From positions 710,946 through 774,945 of the forward strand of contig NZ_KB235904.1 of NCBI RefSeq assembly GCF_000332155.1: a stretch of 64,000 bases of DNA. The letters run 5' to 3'. This document shows positions 45,257-54,330 of this stretch, piece after piece. Position numbers and translations under genes: made by a program. Under the pieces are notes generated by a model. That model was not told the origin of the DNA. It saw only the letters and a list, made by a program, of their open reading frames with translations, and did no database searches. The stretch's first letter is position 1. Each line of letters opens with the position of its first letter. The stretch comes from Kamptonema formosum PCC 6407 (GTDB lineage: Bacteria; Cyanobacteriota; Cyanobacteriia; Cyanobacteriales; Microcoleaceae).

Positions 45257-46048
45257 ATGATTGTTGAAAATAGTCAAGTTATATTGTCAGTTCAGAATTT
45301 AACGGCTGATGTTGATGGGACGAAAATCCTTAAAGGTTTGAACCTAGAAATTAAAGCAGGTGAAATTCACGCGATTATGGGGCCAAATGGTTCTGGGAAA
45401 AGCACTTTTTCTAAAATTTTAGCTGGTCATCCTGCTTATACAGTCACGGGTGGCGAGGTAATTTTCTTGGGACAAAATTTGCTGGAATTATCACCGCAAG
45501 AACGCTCTTTAGCGGGTGTATTTTTGGCTTTCCAATATCCCTTGGAAATTCCGGGAGTGAGTAATCTTGACTTTTTGCGCGTAGCTTACAATTCCCGTCG
45601 CAAGCATCAGGGATTAGAAGAACTTGATACTTTTGATTTTCAAGATTTAGTAGAGCAAAAGCTGGAGATTGTCAAGATGAATCCAGCTTTTCTCGACCGC
45701 AGCGTGAATGAGGGTTTTTCTGGCGGCGAGAAAAAGCGGAATGAGATTCTGCAAATGGCGCTATTAGAACCGAAATTAGCAATTTTAGACGAGACTGATT
45801 CGGGTTTAGATATCGATGCGCTGAAAATTGTCGCAACTGGCGTAAATCACTTAGCAAATGCTGAGAATGCCATGTTAGTAATTACCCATTATCAGCGGTT
45901 GTTAAATTACATTGTCCCCGATTATGTTCACGTCATGGAAGGCGGGCGAATTCTGACTACTGGCAATAAAGATTTGGCGCTGGAATTGGAAGCACGCGGT
46001 TATGATTGGGTAGTAGAAGCTGAAGCATCAGAGGTGGCGGCGCGATGA
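45257..46048 (+). CDS. sufC: Fe-S assembly ATPase SufC
   Basis: ABC-type ATPase driving SufBCD. ATG 45257 gives 263 residues starting [15 protein letters not shown]. Walker [11 protein letters not shown]-loop FQYPLEIPG, signature [10 protein letters not shown], Walker [13 protein letters not shown], and H-loop ITHY. A TTG frame from 45212 would prepend [13 protein letters not shown], which is encoded by a GGCGCAAAG-type simple repeat and is not part of the family. Ends overlapping the sufD ATG by 4 bp (ATGA). Confidence 0.95.
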   Translation: MIVENSQVILSVQNLTADVDGTKILKGLNLEIKAGEIHAIMGPNGSGKSTFSKILAGHPAYTVTGGEVIFLGQNLLELSPQERSLAGVFLAFQYPLEIPGVSNLDFLRVAYNSRRKHQGLEELDTFDFQDLVEQKLEIVKMNPAFLDRSVNEGFSGGEKKRNEILQMALLEPKLAILDETDSGLDIDALKIVATGVNHLANAENAMLVITHYQRLLNYIVPDYVHVMEGGRILTTGNKDLALELEARGYDWVVEAEASEVAAR

Positions 46049-47385
46049 CTACACAAGTTATTAATCGAGAAAAGTTTTTACCTAATTTAGTTAGTCAGTT
46101 TCGCCAACTTGGTAAAGGTAAGCGTGAAACTTGCGCTTACGGGTTAAAAGATTTGCGGGATATAGCAACAGAGTACGTGCTTGCTGCTGCTTTTCCAACT
46201 ACAAAAGATGAGGAATGGCGGTTTACAAATTTGTCGCCGTTGTTAGAAATTCCTTTTCAGGTAGCTGAAAATAAGCAGTTAGATATTGGTTTGTCTGATA
46301 TCACTTTACCCGTCAGCTCTAAGGAGGATTTGCCATTACGATTAGTATTCGTCAATGGTTATTATGCCCCCCAATTATCCAGCGTTCAATCCTCCCTACT
46401 GCCAACTTTGGCGCTAGAGTTTTATGCCGGAAATTTATCTAATGCACCTGGCCCTTACCATGCTCGAATTAGAGAGCATTTGAGTAAGCACCAGCAGCAA
46501 AGTGAAGTTTTTTCTGCTCTAAATATAGCGGGTTTAGTGGATGCGGCGGTGGTATTTGTACCCCAAGATAAGGCGATTGATACTCCTATTCATTTGCTAT
46601 TTTTTACTATTGCTGGTGCAACTCCAGTGATGTGCCAGCCACATTGTTTAGTAATAGCTGAACCAGGTAGTAGTATCACATTGGTTGAGGATTATGCAAC
46701 CATTGGCAATGTTTCTACTTTCACGAATGCGATGACAGAGATAGTAGTTGGTGAAAATGCTACTGTTAATCACCTTCGCATTCAGCGGGAAGGTGGAGAT
46801 GCCTTTCATATTGGCAAGAGTACGATATCGCAATCTCGACATAGCCGTTATACCTGCCATGCTATTAGCTTGGGTGCGAAAATATCGCGGCATAATTTAG
46901 AAGTTACTCAGGCAGGTGAGGGAACTGAGACAACGCTAAATGGTTTAACCCTAATTGGCGGCGAACAGTTGGCAGATACTCACAGTGTAATCGGTTTTAA
47001 TTATCCTCACGGCATGAGTCGCCAACTACATAAGTGCATTGTTGATGATAAAGCTCATGCTGTATTTAACGGCAAAGTTTTTGTACCGAAGCTTGCACAA
47101 TTGACTGATGCAGGACAGCTAAACCGCAATTTATTGCTATCACCAAAAGCACGGGTTGATACTAAGCCTCAGTTAGAAATTGTTGCGGATAATGTTAAGT
47201 GTTCGCACGGTGCAACTGTCAGTCAATTAGAAGATGATGAGATGTTTTATCTGCAAAGTCGCGGTTTAGATGAAACAACCAGTCGGCATTTGTTAATTGA
47301 TGCCTTTGCAGCCGAAATTCTCAATCAGTTACCTGTGGCTGCGGTGCGGGTAATGCTGGCTCGTATTGTCGCGAGTCGTACTTAA
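46045..47385 (+). CDS. sufD: Fe-S cluster assembly protein SufD
   Basis: SufB paralogue of the SufBCD complex. 446 residues: N-terminal helical region with [15 protein letters not shown], then the right-handed beta-helix ([51 protein letters not shown]) and C-terminal [22 protein letters not shown] with the conserved CSHG. It follows sufC with a 4-bp overlap. Confidence 0.95.
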   Translation: MTTQVINREKFLPNLVSQFRQLGKGKRETCAYGLKDLRDIATEYVLAAAFPTTKDEEWRFTNLSPLLEIPFQVAENKQLDIGLSDITLPVSSKEDLPLRLVFVNGYYAPQLSSVQSSLLPTLALEFYAGNLSNAPGPYHARIREHLSKHQQQSEVFSALNIAGLVDAAVVFVPQDKAIDTPIHLLFFTIAGATPVMCQPHCLVIAEPGSSITLVEDYATIGNVSTFTNAMTEIVVGENATVNHLRIQREGGDAFHIGKSTISQSRHSRYTCHAISLGAKISRHNLEVTQAGEGTETTLNGLTLIGGEQLADTHSVIGFNYPHGMSRQLHKCIVDDKAHAVFNGKVFVPKLAQLTDAGQLNRNLLLSPKARVDTKPQLEIVADNVKCSHGATVSQLEDDEMFYLQSRGLDETTSRHLLIDAFAAEILNQLPVAAVRVMLARIVASRT

Positions 47386-47410
47386 TTTTCCTCCCTGCTA
47401 AGCTGTCAAC

Positions 47411-47543
47411 CCGCTGGGGTTAAAACCCCGTCTCATCGCTAAAGTCCTATTAAGAGGACTAAACATCAAGCGATTTTTAACTAAAGTTTTCAGTCGGTTT
47501 CAACCGACTTTAACTATTAGACGGGGGTTTTAACCTCCGGCGG
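47411..47543. mobile_element. MITE-like palindromic element between sufD and sufS
   Basis: Left end CCGCTGGGGTTAAAACCCCG (47411-47430) pairs imperfectly with the right end GTTTTAACCTCCGGCGG (47527-47543). Two inner hairpins: AGTCC/GGACT around 47445 and AAAGT-CGGTTT-CAACCG-ACTTT around 47485-47512. No ORF. Inserted between sufD and sufS, so sufS may be transcribed less from the sufB promoter. Confidence 0.65.
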
Positions 47544-47589
47544 TACTGAAGCATAAAGTTTTAATTCCTCATTACCTATTACCAAAAAA

Positions 47590-48849
47590 ATGACTATCAC
47601 TCAAGAAAAAACCCTAGCATCTAAAGTTCGCCCCGACTTCCAAATTTTACAACAGGACGTTAACGGTCAACCGCTGGTTTATTTAGACAATGCAGCCACC
47701 TCTCAAAAGCCTTTAGCTGTCCTCAATGTTCTCCGGGATTATTACCAGCAAGATAATTCTAACGTGCATCGAGGAGCGCATACGCTCAGCGGTAGAGCTA
47801 CAGATGCTTATGAAGCGGCGCGAGACAAGATTGCTGCCTTTATAAATGCTGCTTCTCGTCAAGAAATCATCTACACCCGCAATGCCAGTGAAGCGATTAA
47901 TTTAGTCGCCTATTCTTGGGGATTTAGTAATCTAGAACCAGGGGATGAAATCATCCTTTCAGTGATGGAACATCACAGCAATATTGTCCCTTGGCAATTT
48001 GTGGCAAAAAGAACAGGCGCGGTGCTGAAGTTTGTAGAACTTACCGACACCCAAGAATTTGATTTAGAACTATTTAAAAAGCTAATTTCAGACAAAACTA
48101 AATTAGTATCTGTAGTTCACGTTTCTAATACTCTAGGCTGCATTAATCCCGTCCAAGAAATTTGCCAAATCGCTCACCATTATGGTGCAAAAGTTTTAAT
48201 TGATGGTTGTCAAAGTTTACCACATTTGAGCGTAGATGTGCAAGAAATAGATTGTGATTGGCTAGTAGCTTCTGGTCACAAAATGTGCGCTCCTACAGGC
48301 ATTGGGTTTCTTTACGGCAAGTTAGATTTATTGCGGTCAATGCCTCCATTTATGGGCGGTGGTGAGATGATTGCCGACGTATTTCTTGACCATTCTACCT
48401 ATGCCGATTTACCCCATAAGTTTGAGGCGGGTACTCCGGCAATTGGGGAGGCGATTGCTCTGGGTGCAGCCGTCGATTATTTAACTAACATTGGTATGGA
48501 TAAAATTCATGCTTATGAGGTAGAATTGACTGCTTATCTCTTCCAAAAATTGCGCGAAATTCCCGATATTAAGCTGTATGGCCCGAAGCCTGATATTAAT
48601 GGGGAAGGTCGAGCAGCTTTAGCCGCTTTTAATGTTGGAGATTTGCATCCTCATGACTTATCTGAGATGTTAGACCAAGCGGGAGTTGCGATTCGCGCTG
48701 GTAATCATTGCACCCAGCCTTTGCACCGTTATTTATGTATTAGAGCTAGTGCAAGGGCGAGTTTGTATTTTTACAATACTCGTGAAGAAATTGATGTATT
48801 TATTGCAGCTTTAAAGGATGCAATCGATTTTTTTGGTAGTAATTTTTGA
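47590..48849 (+). CDS. sufS: Cysteine desulfurase SufS
   Basis: PLP enzyme that takes sulfur from cysteine for Fe-S assembly. 419 residues: [69 protein letters not shown] with the PLP Lys, [20 protein letters not shown], and [12 protein letters not shown] with the catalytic Cys. Usual SufS length (about 410-420) and fourth in the suf cluster. Most cyanobacteria use another SufE-like partner, not seen here. Confidence 0.97.
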   Translation: MTITQEKTLASKVRPDFQILQQDVNGQPLVYLDNAATSQKPLAVLNVLRDYYQQDNSNVHRGAHTLSGRATDAYEAARDKIAAFINAASRQEIIYTRNASEAINLVAYSWGFSNLEPGDEIILSVMEHHSNIVPWQFVAKRTGAVLKFVELTDTQEFDLELFKKLISDKTKLVSVVHVSNTLGCINPVQEICQIAHHYGAKVLIDGCQSLPHLSVDVQEIDCDWLVASGHKMCAPTGIGFLYGKLDLLRSMPPFMGGGEMIADVFLDHSTYADLPHKFEAGTPAIGEAIALGAAVDYLTNIGMDKIHAYEVELTAYLFQKLREIPDIKLYGPKPDINGEGRAALAAFNVGDLHPHDLSEMLDQAGVAIRAGNHCTQPLHRYLCIRASARASLYFYNTREEIDVFIAALKDAIDFFGSNF

Positions 48850-48876
48850 GTAAATTGTGCTATGATTTTAAGCTAG

Positions 48877-49083
48877 GTGTTGCCTATCCTATATTACGAA
48901 CGTTTGTATCCAATAGGAATAACTTGGATAGCTCTTTTGTCTTCCGTAGTTTTGGCTTTTTGTCTGGATTGGCAAGTCTGGTTAGTTGGTTTGGGAGTAA
49001 TTGGTATTGGAATTATCTGGCATTTGGTAGCGCATCAGATTTACTTAGCCGCAGGTTTAAGTACAACGGTGAGTGAGGAATAA
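48877..49083 (+). CDS. Small membrane protein, unknown
   Basis: 68 residues, nearly all hydrophobic: a first helix with IGITWIALLSSVVLAFC, and a second with VGLGVIGIGIIWHLVA; short polar ends. Starts GTG 48877 (or TTG 48880). It follows sufS by 27 bp and reads cleanly, but there is no ribosome site I can trust, so it could be a chance ORF. An overlapping frame (48846-49076) looks less protein-like. Confidence 0.4.
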   Translation: MLPILYYERLYPIGITWIALLSSVVLAFCLDWQVWLVGLGVIGIGIIWHLVAHQIYLAAGLSTTVSEE

Positions 49084-49364
49084 AGATAGGGGGAATATTG
49101 CCATCAGTATACTTTCAGTATCCCGATCGCTGAGTGCGGGTACTCGATTATAAAGTGGAGACTCAGCAAAGGTAAAGAGCGATCGCACCCCTCAAATTTC
49201 AGCAACAGCACTTCAAAAACGGAGGAATCTCAAAACCCCCTGTTTATGGGTTTCGCGATCGCTTCGCCTAAATCTTATATTAGAAAACTGGCGATCGCAC
49301 CAAAGCCCTACTATAGTTGCAGGATATGTTTACCGATCTTTACATCCAACTGAGCTAAGATTCT

Positions 49365-49844
49365 ATGGCTCGCGAGCCAATTCCTACATGGTATTTTACC
49401 CTAGTTGTCGTTCACTTAGAAAACCGTTTTCTAATGGTACACGAGCGCAAGCATGAGCAGCAGTGGTATCTTCCTGCGGGCCGAGTCGAACCAGGAGAGA
49501 ACCTGCTGGAAGCAGCACAGCGAAACACTTTACAGGAAGCAGGTATCCCCATCGTACTCGAAGGAATTCTCCGCTTTGAGCATACAGTCATGCCCAAGGG
49601 TAGATCTCGTGTTAGAGTAATTTTCGTCGCCCGCCCAGAAGACAGCACCCCCCCCAAAAGCAAACCTGACGAATATACCTTGGGCGCACAATGGTATTCT
49701 CTCAAAGAATTAGATCGACTGTCCCTACGGGGAGAGGAAGTGCGGGAAATGATTTATTACATGGCAAGCGGTGCCCCCATTTACCCCCTAGAGGTACTCA
49801 GTTTCGAGGGTGCGCCCTTTAAGCGCCATCGATATCGGTGGTAA
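49365..49844 (+). CDS. Nudix hydrolase with altered Nudix box
   Basis: 159 residues. Nudix domain: LPAGRVEPGENLLEAAQRN then TLQEAGI, fitting GX5EX7REUXEEXGU except that REU is RNT and the first of the two final Glu is Gln. Only one of the three metal Glu in the REUXEE helix remains, so activity may be low or use other ligands. The sequence up to here (VVHLENRFLMVHERKHEQQWYLPAG) and after (FEHTVMPKG) is normal for the family. Substrate unknown. Confidence 0.85.
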   Translation: MAREPIPTWYFTLVVVHLENRFLMVHERKHEQQWYLPAGRVEPGENLLEAAQRNTLQEAGIPIVLEGILRFEHTVMPKGRSRVRVIFVARPEDSTPPKSKPDEYTLGAQWYSLKELDRLSLRGEEVREMIYYMASGAPIYPLEVLSFEGAPFKRHRYRW

Positions 49845-50414
49845 TCAAGATGTATGGCAACCGCCAAGGCGGTTTAATAGGGGCTAGGGGCTAGGGGCTA
49901 GGGGCTAGGGAAGACGGAAGAAGGGTTTAGAATCAGGGTTTTAAATTCAGAATGTCCTAACTGCCTTGGCAACTGCTATATGGCTGAACTCAGAGAGACG
50001 ATCGCGTAACAAAATTGGAAACAGCGCTCTATTAGTCTGATGTAGTAGTTTTAATAGTAAGTTGTGTCTACCAGTAGGTTTCGGCGCTATTCCAGGGGTA
50101 TGAGTTGAGCGATCGCCATTTTGTGGTAGAACCAATCGCATTACCCACTCTAGTAGTTGATTACCTACTGCGCGATCGCCCCACTTAAAATTACCCTATT
50201 TCCCTCAAGGGTAGTCCAGACCGCTCTCTCATCCTAAAATCAGCTCCGGCAACTCCCAGATAAACCATGCTAAGATGCTGATTTCATTATCCAAAATTAT
50301 TATTAACACTCCCAATAGCAGAAAAATTATCAATTAGGCAACGGATTCTGTAACCGATTTGACCAATTACCAATTACCAATTACCAATTACCAATTACCA
50401 ATTCCCAATTTAGT
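49845..50414. other. 570-bp intergenic region with two heptamer arrays
   Basis: No convincing gene. GGGGCTA x4 at 49880-49910, HIP1-like GCGATCGC sites near 50109 and 50172, and CAATTAC x6 at 50362-50406 directly before the next ATG. Confidence 0.65.
50362..50406. repeat. CAATTAC heptamer array abutting a start codon
   Basis: About six CAATTAC units ending nine bases before the ATG at 50415. It fills the position of a ribosome-binding site, and no AGGAG-like sequence is left. Confidence 0.85.
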
Positions 50415-52073
50415 ATGTCTTACTCTCCATCCCTCTTTACTGGTCTAACTGAACAACTGCGCCAACCGACATGGTGGGCAGCGATCGCCTCTGTAGGCAT
50501 TCACGGAATACTGGGAGTAAGCGCCCCTGTACTATCCATATTTTCCCCACAACCAAAGTCTGCCGGCAAAGTTGAGGTACTGGAATTAACTCCCGAAGAA
50601 ATGAAGCGCTTACCGCAAACATTACCTTCCCCAATCTCCCCACCACAATTTTCAATATCACCCATTCCAGCACCCCCTAATTTAATACCACCCTTGCCCC
50701 CGGAACCCCCTGATATTCAGTTACCTTCCTTACCGCCGGGGATGCCATCTTTTGTTTCGCCCACAGCGCCTTTACCCCCATTAAATTCGCCCCCACCCTC
50801 TAATCAAACTGCATTTGCGCCAACCCCAAATTTTCCCTCATTCATCAATCCGCCTTCCCTGCGATCGCAGCCAAATCCTGTGATTCCACCCCCACCGTTG
50901 CAAGGATTTCCTCTGCCAGAACCGAACCCAGGCCGAACAGATCCCCAAATGGAAAGCGACCTAGAGCGGCTAGGAAATACAGATAATAGAAGACCGCAGT
51001 TTGACCCTCCGAGAATCTACACACCCGAAGACTTTCCCCAAGGGGGAAACGCCTCTAACCCAAATAAAACGGCTGCAAATCCCGATCCGAAACAGGTTCC
51101 CCCAACAGTTCCAGATTCAGGGACAAATCCTGCTGCGACAACGCCTTCGCCAACAGTGCAAGATCCGACTAAGAGAAATCGGCTGGCAGAAAGTCCTTTA
51201 GTAACTGCAATGCGGCAAAAGATGGAGGCGGAACGTCAGGCTAGACAAACGCCGAACGCTGGTACTCAAGGCGGCTCAACTTCAGCAACAGATGAAAAGA
51301 ATATCGCTTTTGTCAATACATATAATTCTCTGTTGCTCAGATTTCAGCAGGCTTATCCTAATTTGGAACCGACGCGGTACGTTTCTGTACCAGTGGCTTA
51401 CCCCAAAGAAGCCTGTTCCCAAAAACTTGAGGACAGAGTTATTTATGGGGTAGTTGTCAAGCCGGAAGGTGCGATCGCTGCTGTTCCTGAACTGTTAGCA
51501 ACACAAGGTTATAGCATTCTCAATCTGGCAGCCAGAAATGCTGCTACCACTTATAAATTTCCAGCAAGCAGCAATCCGAAGCTGTACCCGTTGGTTTTTG
51601 ACTTTAAGTATGATGAGAAAATCTGCGCTTCACTTCCTGTCGGGCCAACTCCATCGCCTCAACCGCAGCCGTCAACTCAGCCATCACCCACCGGTTCGCC
51701 TCAACCGCAACCGTCAACTCAGCCATCACCAACTGGTTCGCCTCAGCCGCAGCCGTCAACTCAGCCATCACCAACTGGTTCGCCTCAACCGCAGCCGTCA
51801 ACTCAGCCATCACCAACTGGTTCGCCTCAACCGCAGCCGTCAACTCAGCCATCACCAACTGGTTCGCCTCAACCGCAGCCGTCAACTCAGCCATCATCTG
51901 AGCCATCACCAACATCAACACCGGAACCATCTACGCCATTGTCACCGGAATCCTCACCTCAACCAGAACCCTCCGTTTCTCCGTCCTCTGAGCCATCACC
52001 AACCTCAGCGCCGGAACCCTCCGTTTCTCCGTCCTCTGAGCCATCACCAACTTCAGCGCCGGAACCCTCATAG
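50415..52073 (+). CDS. TonB-like, proline-rich cell-envelope protein with repeat-rich C-terminus
   Basis: 552 residues. N-terminal membrane helix (WWAAIASVGIHGILGVSAPVL, residues 20-40) as in TonB-family anchors, a long Pro-rich stretch (about 65-260), a globular part (about 295-410; NIAFVNTYNSLLLRFQQAYPN, YGVVVKPEGAIAAVPELL) resembling a TonB C-terminal-like fold, then tandem repeats PQPQPSTQPSPTGS x5 and a second repeat set with SVSPSSEPSPTSAPEP. The stop codon TAG belongs to a 17-bp palindrome at 52071. The exact family is not certain; the periplasm-spanning architecture is clear. A TonB role in iron or cobalamin uptake is only inferred. Confidence 0.7.
   Translation: MSYSPSLFTGLTEQLRQPTWWAAIASVGIHGILGVSAPVLSIFSPQPKSAGKVEVLELTPEEMKRLPQTLPSPISPPQFSISPIPAPPNLIPPLPPEPPDIQLPSLPPGMPSFVSPTAPLPPLNSPPPSNQTAFAPTPNFPSFINPPSLRSQPNPVIPPPPLQGFPLPEPNPGRTDPQMESDLERLGNTDNRRPQFDPPRIYTPEDFPQGGNASNPNKTAANPDPKQVPPTVPDSGTNPAATTPSPTVQDPTKRNRLAESPLVTAMRQKMEAERQARQTPNAGTQGGSTSATDEKNIAFVNTYNSLLLRFQQAYPNLEPTRYVSVPVAYPKEACSQKLEDRVIYGVVVKPEGAIAAVPELLATQGYSILNLAARNAATTYKFPASSNPKLYPLVFDFKYDEKICASLPVGPTPSPQPQPSTQPSPTGSPQPQPSTQPSPTGSPQPQPSTQPSPTGSPQPQPSTQPSPTGSPQPQPSTQPSPTGSPQPQPSTQPSSEPSPTSTPEPSTPLSPESSPQPEPSVSPSSEPSPTSAPEPSVSPSSEPSPTSAPEPS
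51657..51896 (+). repeat. 42-bp minisatellite coding PQPQPSTQPSPTGS
   Basis: Five near-identical 42-bp units (51657-51866) plus a partial sixth. One or two silent or conservative differences between units show recent homogenisation. A second array, about 60 bp unit, follows at 51960-52070. Confidence 0.93.
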
Positions 52074-52113
52074 GACTTACGCATTGAGCTATTTTGTCAA
52101 TGCGTAAGTCCTA
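52071..52113. repeat. Perfect 17-bp inverted repeat (TAGGACTTACGCATTGA)
   Basis: TAGGACTTACGCATTGA (52071-52087), nine-base loop, TCAATGCGTAAGTCCTA (52097-52113). The first TAG is the stop codon of the TonB-like gene. The outer TA dinucleotides fit a TA-target solo element, and the hairpin may also terminate transcription. GGACTTACGCA-type ends are a dispersed cyanobacterial repeat as I recall. Confidence 0.8.
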
Positions 52114-52140
52114 AAAGCGATCAAATCAGAGATGATTTCA

Positions 52141-52164
52141 TAGTAAGGGCTTTAGCCCTTACTA
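52141..52164. repeat. Palindrome TAGTAAGGGCT-TT-AGCCCTTACTA
   Basis: Two 11-bp perfect arms around TT in the converging gap between the TonB-like gene and lysC; likely a bidirectional terminator or dispersed palindrome. Confidence 0.7.
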
Positions 52165-52174
52165 CAAACAAAAA

Positions 52175-53983
52175 TTAAGCCGGAACTTGGATTTTTTCAC
52201 TACCAGAAAGAGCAAAAGCTGAGTGAATTGCTTTTAATGCCATTACGCCTTGTGCCTCATCCACAACGCAGCTAATTTTGATTTCGGAAGTAGCAATCAT
52301 TTGAATGTTAATTTTGTGCTGTGATAACGCTTCAAACATCTTTGCAGCTACTCCCGGATTGGCTACCATTCCCGAACCAACTACGCTAACTTTAGCGATC
52401 GCGATATCAACTGCGACTTCACCCCAGCCAAATTCACTAGCGGCTTTTTCCAGCGTTTCTCTAGCAGCTTCCACATCCATTTGTGCTACAGTAAAAGCAA
52501 TATCGCGAGTTAAAATTCCGTCGATATTGCGACATCGTTGGGACTGAATAATCATGTCAACGCTGATGTTTTCTTCAGCTAAAAGTCCGAATAATTTTGC
52601 TGCCATCCCAGGACGATCCTGGAGGTGGCGAATTGCTAAACGTGCTTGATTTATATCTAAAGCAACTGCACGCACCGCAGGGGGTTTAGGAGTAGTAGAA
52701 ACCTCGGTCAGCGGAGAACTGACAACCTCGAAAACTTTGCAGAGTTCGGTAACAGCGCGATCGCAGTCCGCAGCAGCGATCGCGCAGCTAACTTTCACCT
52801 CGGAAGTCGAGATCATTTGAATGTTAATCCCAGCATCCGCTAGGGTTTTGAACATTTGCGATGCTACCTTGGGCCGGCCGATCATCCCCGCGCCGGCAAT
52901 GCTAATTTTTGCGATCGCCCGATCTTCCGCCCTTACCTCCGGTTCTCCCAGTTCTGGGTCAGAATTTTTGCCCAAAGATGGTACGATCGCATCTGCTACG
53001 GCCGCCGCTTGCTTAAGCGAATTCTGCGTCACCGTAAAAGCGATATCATTGGTATTACCTTCGTGAATCGACTGGATAATCAAGTCTACATCTAGATTTT
53101 GCAGTGCGATCGCGCCAAATAACCGCGCCGCCACCCCAGGGCGATCGGGTACTCGCAACAGCGACACCGCCGCCTGATTTAAGTCAAACTCCACTGCATC
53201 CACCGCTTTCGCCAACTCCAAACCCTCCAGAGGGCGCGATCCCGCTGGCGGTGACACCACGCGCGTACCGGGCTCGTCACTCCAGCTAGAAAGCACAACC
53301 AGCGGTACGCCGTAGTTTTTAGCGATTTCCACCGCGCGCGGATGCAACACTTTCGCGCCCAAACTCGCCAATTCCAGCATCTCATCGCAAGTGATCTCAG
53401 ACATCAATGTTGCATCCGGGACAATGCGCGGATCTGTCGTCAAAATTCCGGGAACATCAGTATAAATCTCGCAGCAGTCAGCTTTTAAGGCCGCCGCTAG
53501 CGCTACGGCCGAAGTATCGGAACCGCCGCGCCCCAAAGTCGTAATTTCTAAATCCCCCGCGATCGCGATTCCTTGAAAACCAGCGACGACAACCACCTTA
53601 CCGCTTTCTAATTGCCGTTCAATGCGATCGGTCTTAATCTGTAAAATCCGAGCGCGAGTGTGTTCAGCTTCAGTTACAATCCCAACTTGAGCACCCGTTA
53701 GCGAAATTGCCGGTTGTCCCATTTCCTGCAATGCCATACTCAAAAGTGCGATCGACACTTGTTCGCCCGTCGATAGCAACATATCCATTTCCCGCTTGCT
53801 GGGATTGCTGGAAATTTCCTTAGCTAATTTTACCAAACCATCAGTGGTTTTACCCATTGCCGAAACCACGACAACTACAGAGTTACCAAGCTTTACCGCC
53901 TTCACAACTCGCTTTGCTACTTCCTGAATGCGTTCAACTGTACCGACGGAACTACCACCGTATTTTTGAACAATTAATGACAT
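52175..53983 (-). CDS. lysC: Aspartate kinase with four ACT domains
   Basis: First step of Lys/Thr/Met synthesis (Asp phosphorylation). 602 residues: kinase domain (1-250) with [28 protein letters not shown] and [12 protein letters not shown]; then two ACT pairs (about 265-420 and 440-595), each with the [13 protein letters not shown] / [15 protein letters not shown] type and STSEVKVSC / ATSEIKISC motif. The duplicated ACT region (normally one pair) is the cyanobacterial form. It is allosterically fed back by Lys or Thr, to be tested. Confidence 0.95.
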   Translation of the reverse strand: MSLIVQKYGGSSVGTVERIQEVAKRVVKAVKLGNSVVVVVSAMGKTTDGLVKLAKEISSNPSKREMDMLLSTGEQVSIALLSMALQEMGQPAISLTGAQVGIVTEAEHTRARILQIKTDRIERQLESGKVVVVAGFQGIAIAGDLEITTLGRGGSDTSAVALAAALKADCCEIYTDVPGILTTDPRIVPDATLMSEITCDEMLELASLGAKVLHPRAVEIAKNYGVPLVVLSSWSDEPGTRVVSPPAGSRPLEGLELAKAVDAVEFDLNQAAVSLLRVPDRPGVAARLFGAIALQNLDVDLIIQSIHEGNTNDIAFTVTQNSLKQAAAVADAIVPSLGKNSDPELGEPEVRAEDRAIAKISIAGAGMIGRPKVASQMFKTLADAGINIQMISTSEVKVSCAIAAADCDRAVTELCKVFEVVSSPLTEVSTTPKPPAVRAVALDINQARLAIRHLQDRPGMAAKLFGLLAEENISVDMIIQSQRCRNIDGILTRDIAFTVAQMDVEAARETLEKAASEFGWGEVAVDIAIAKVSVVGSGMVANPGVAAKMFEALSQHKINIQMIATSEIKISCVVDEAQGVMALKAIHSAFALSGSEKIQVPA

Positions 53984-54330
53984 AATAAGGTTTACACAAA
54001 ATACTACAATACTTACCAGCTAATATACGCCGTCTCTCGACTAGAAACAAGAATGTTTAAATTACGTCTTAGGCTGCTCCTAGCAGATAAGCACTTTTTA
54101 TTCTAGCTTAAAATAGGTTTGTCAAATTGAGATAGTTTCTTTGACTTGCGATCGTCTTTCTTAATTTTGACATAAATTATGGCATTTACAATCTAAAATT
54201 AACCAGTAGGTTAAGATTTATATTGCCTGTCATTGCGAGTGAAACGAAGCAATCGCAAAAGCTTGGGACTGCTTCATTGCATTTGCCATAAGGTCATAAG
54301 AACGTTACATTTAATTGTGTTCTTTTACTT
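53984..54330. other. Divergent 347-bp region between lysC and the metallophosphatase gene
   Basis: No gene. Contains a partial ATTGCGAGTGAAACGAAGCA element (54234-54253), similar to the repeat at 43391, and A/T-rich stretches where the two promoters probably lie. Confidence 0.5.

Noticed and set aside
48846-49076. 76-residue ORF after sufS
   Set aside because: The overlapping 68-residue frame is more hydrophobic and protein-like; this one looks like a shadow.
51604-51930. 108-residue antisense ORF with regular repeats
   Set aside because: It only reads the complement of the 42-bp minisatellite.
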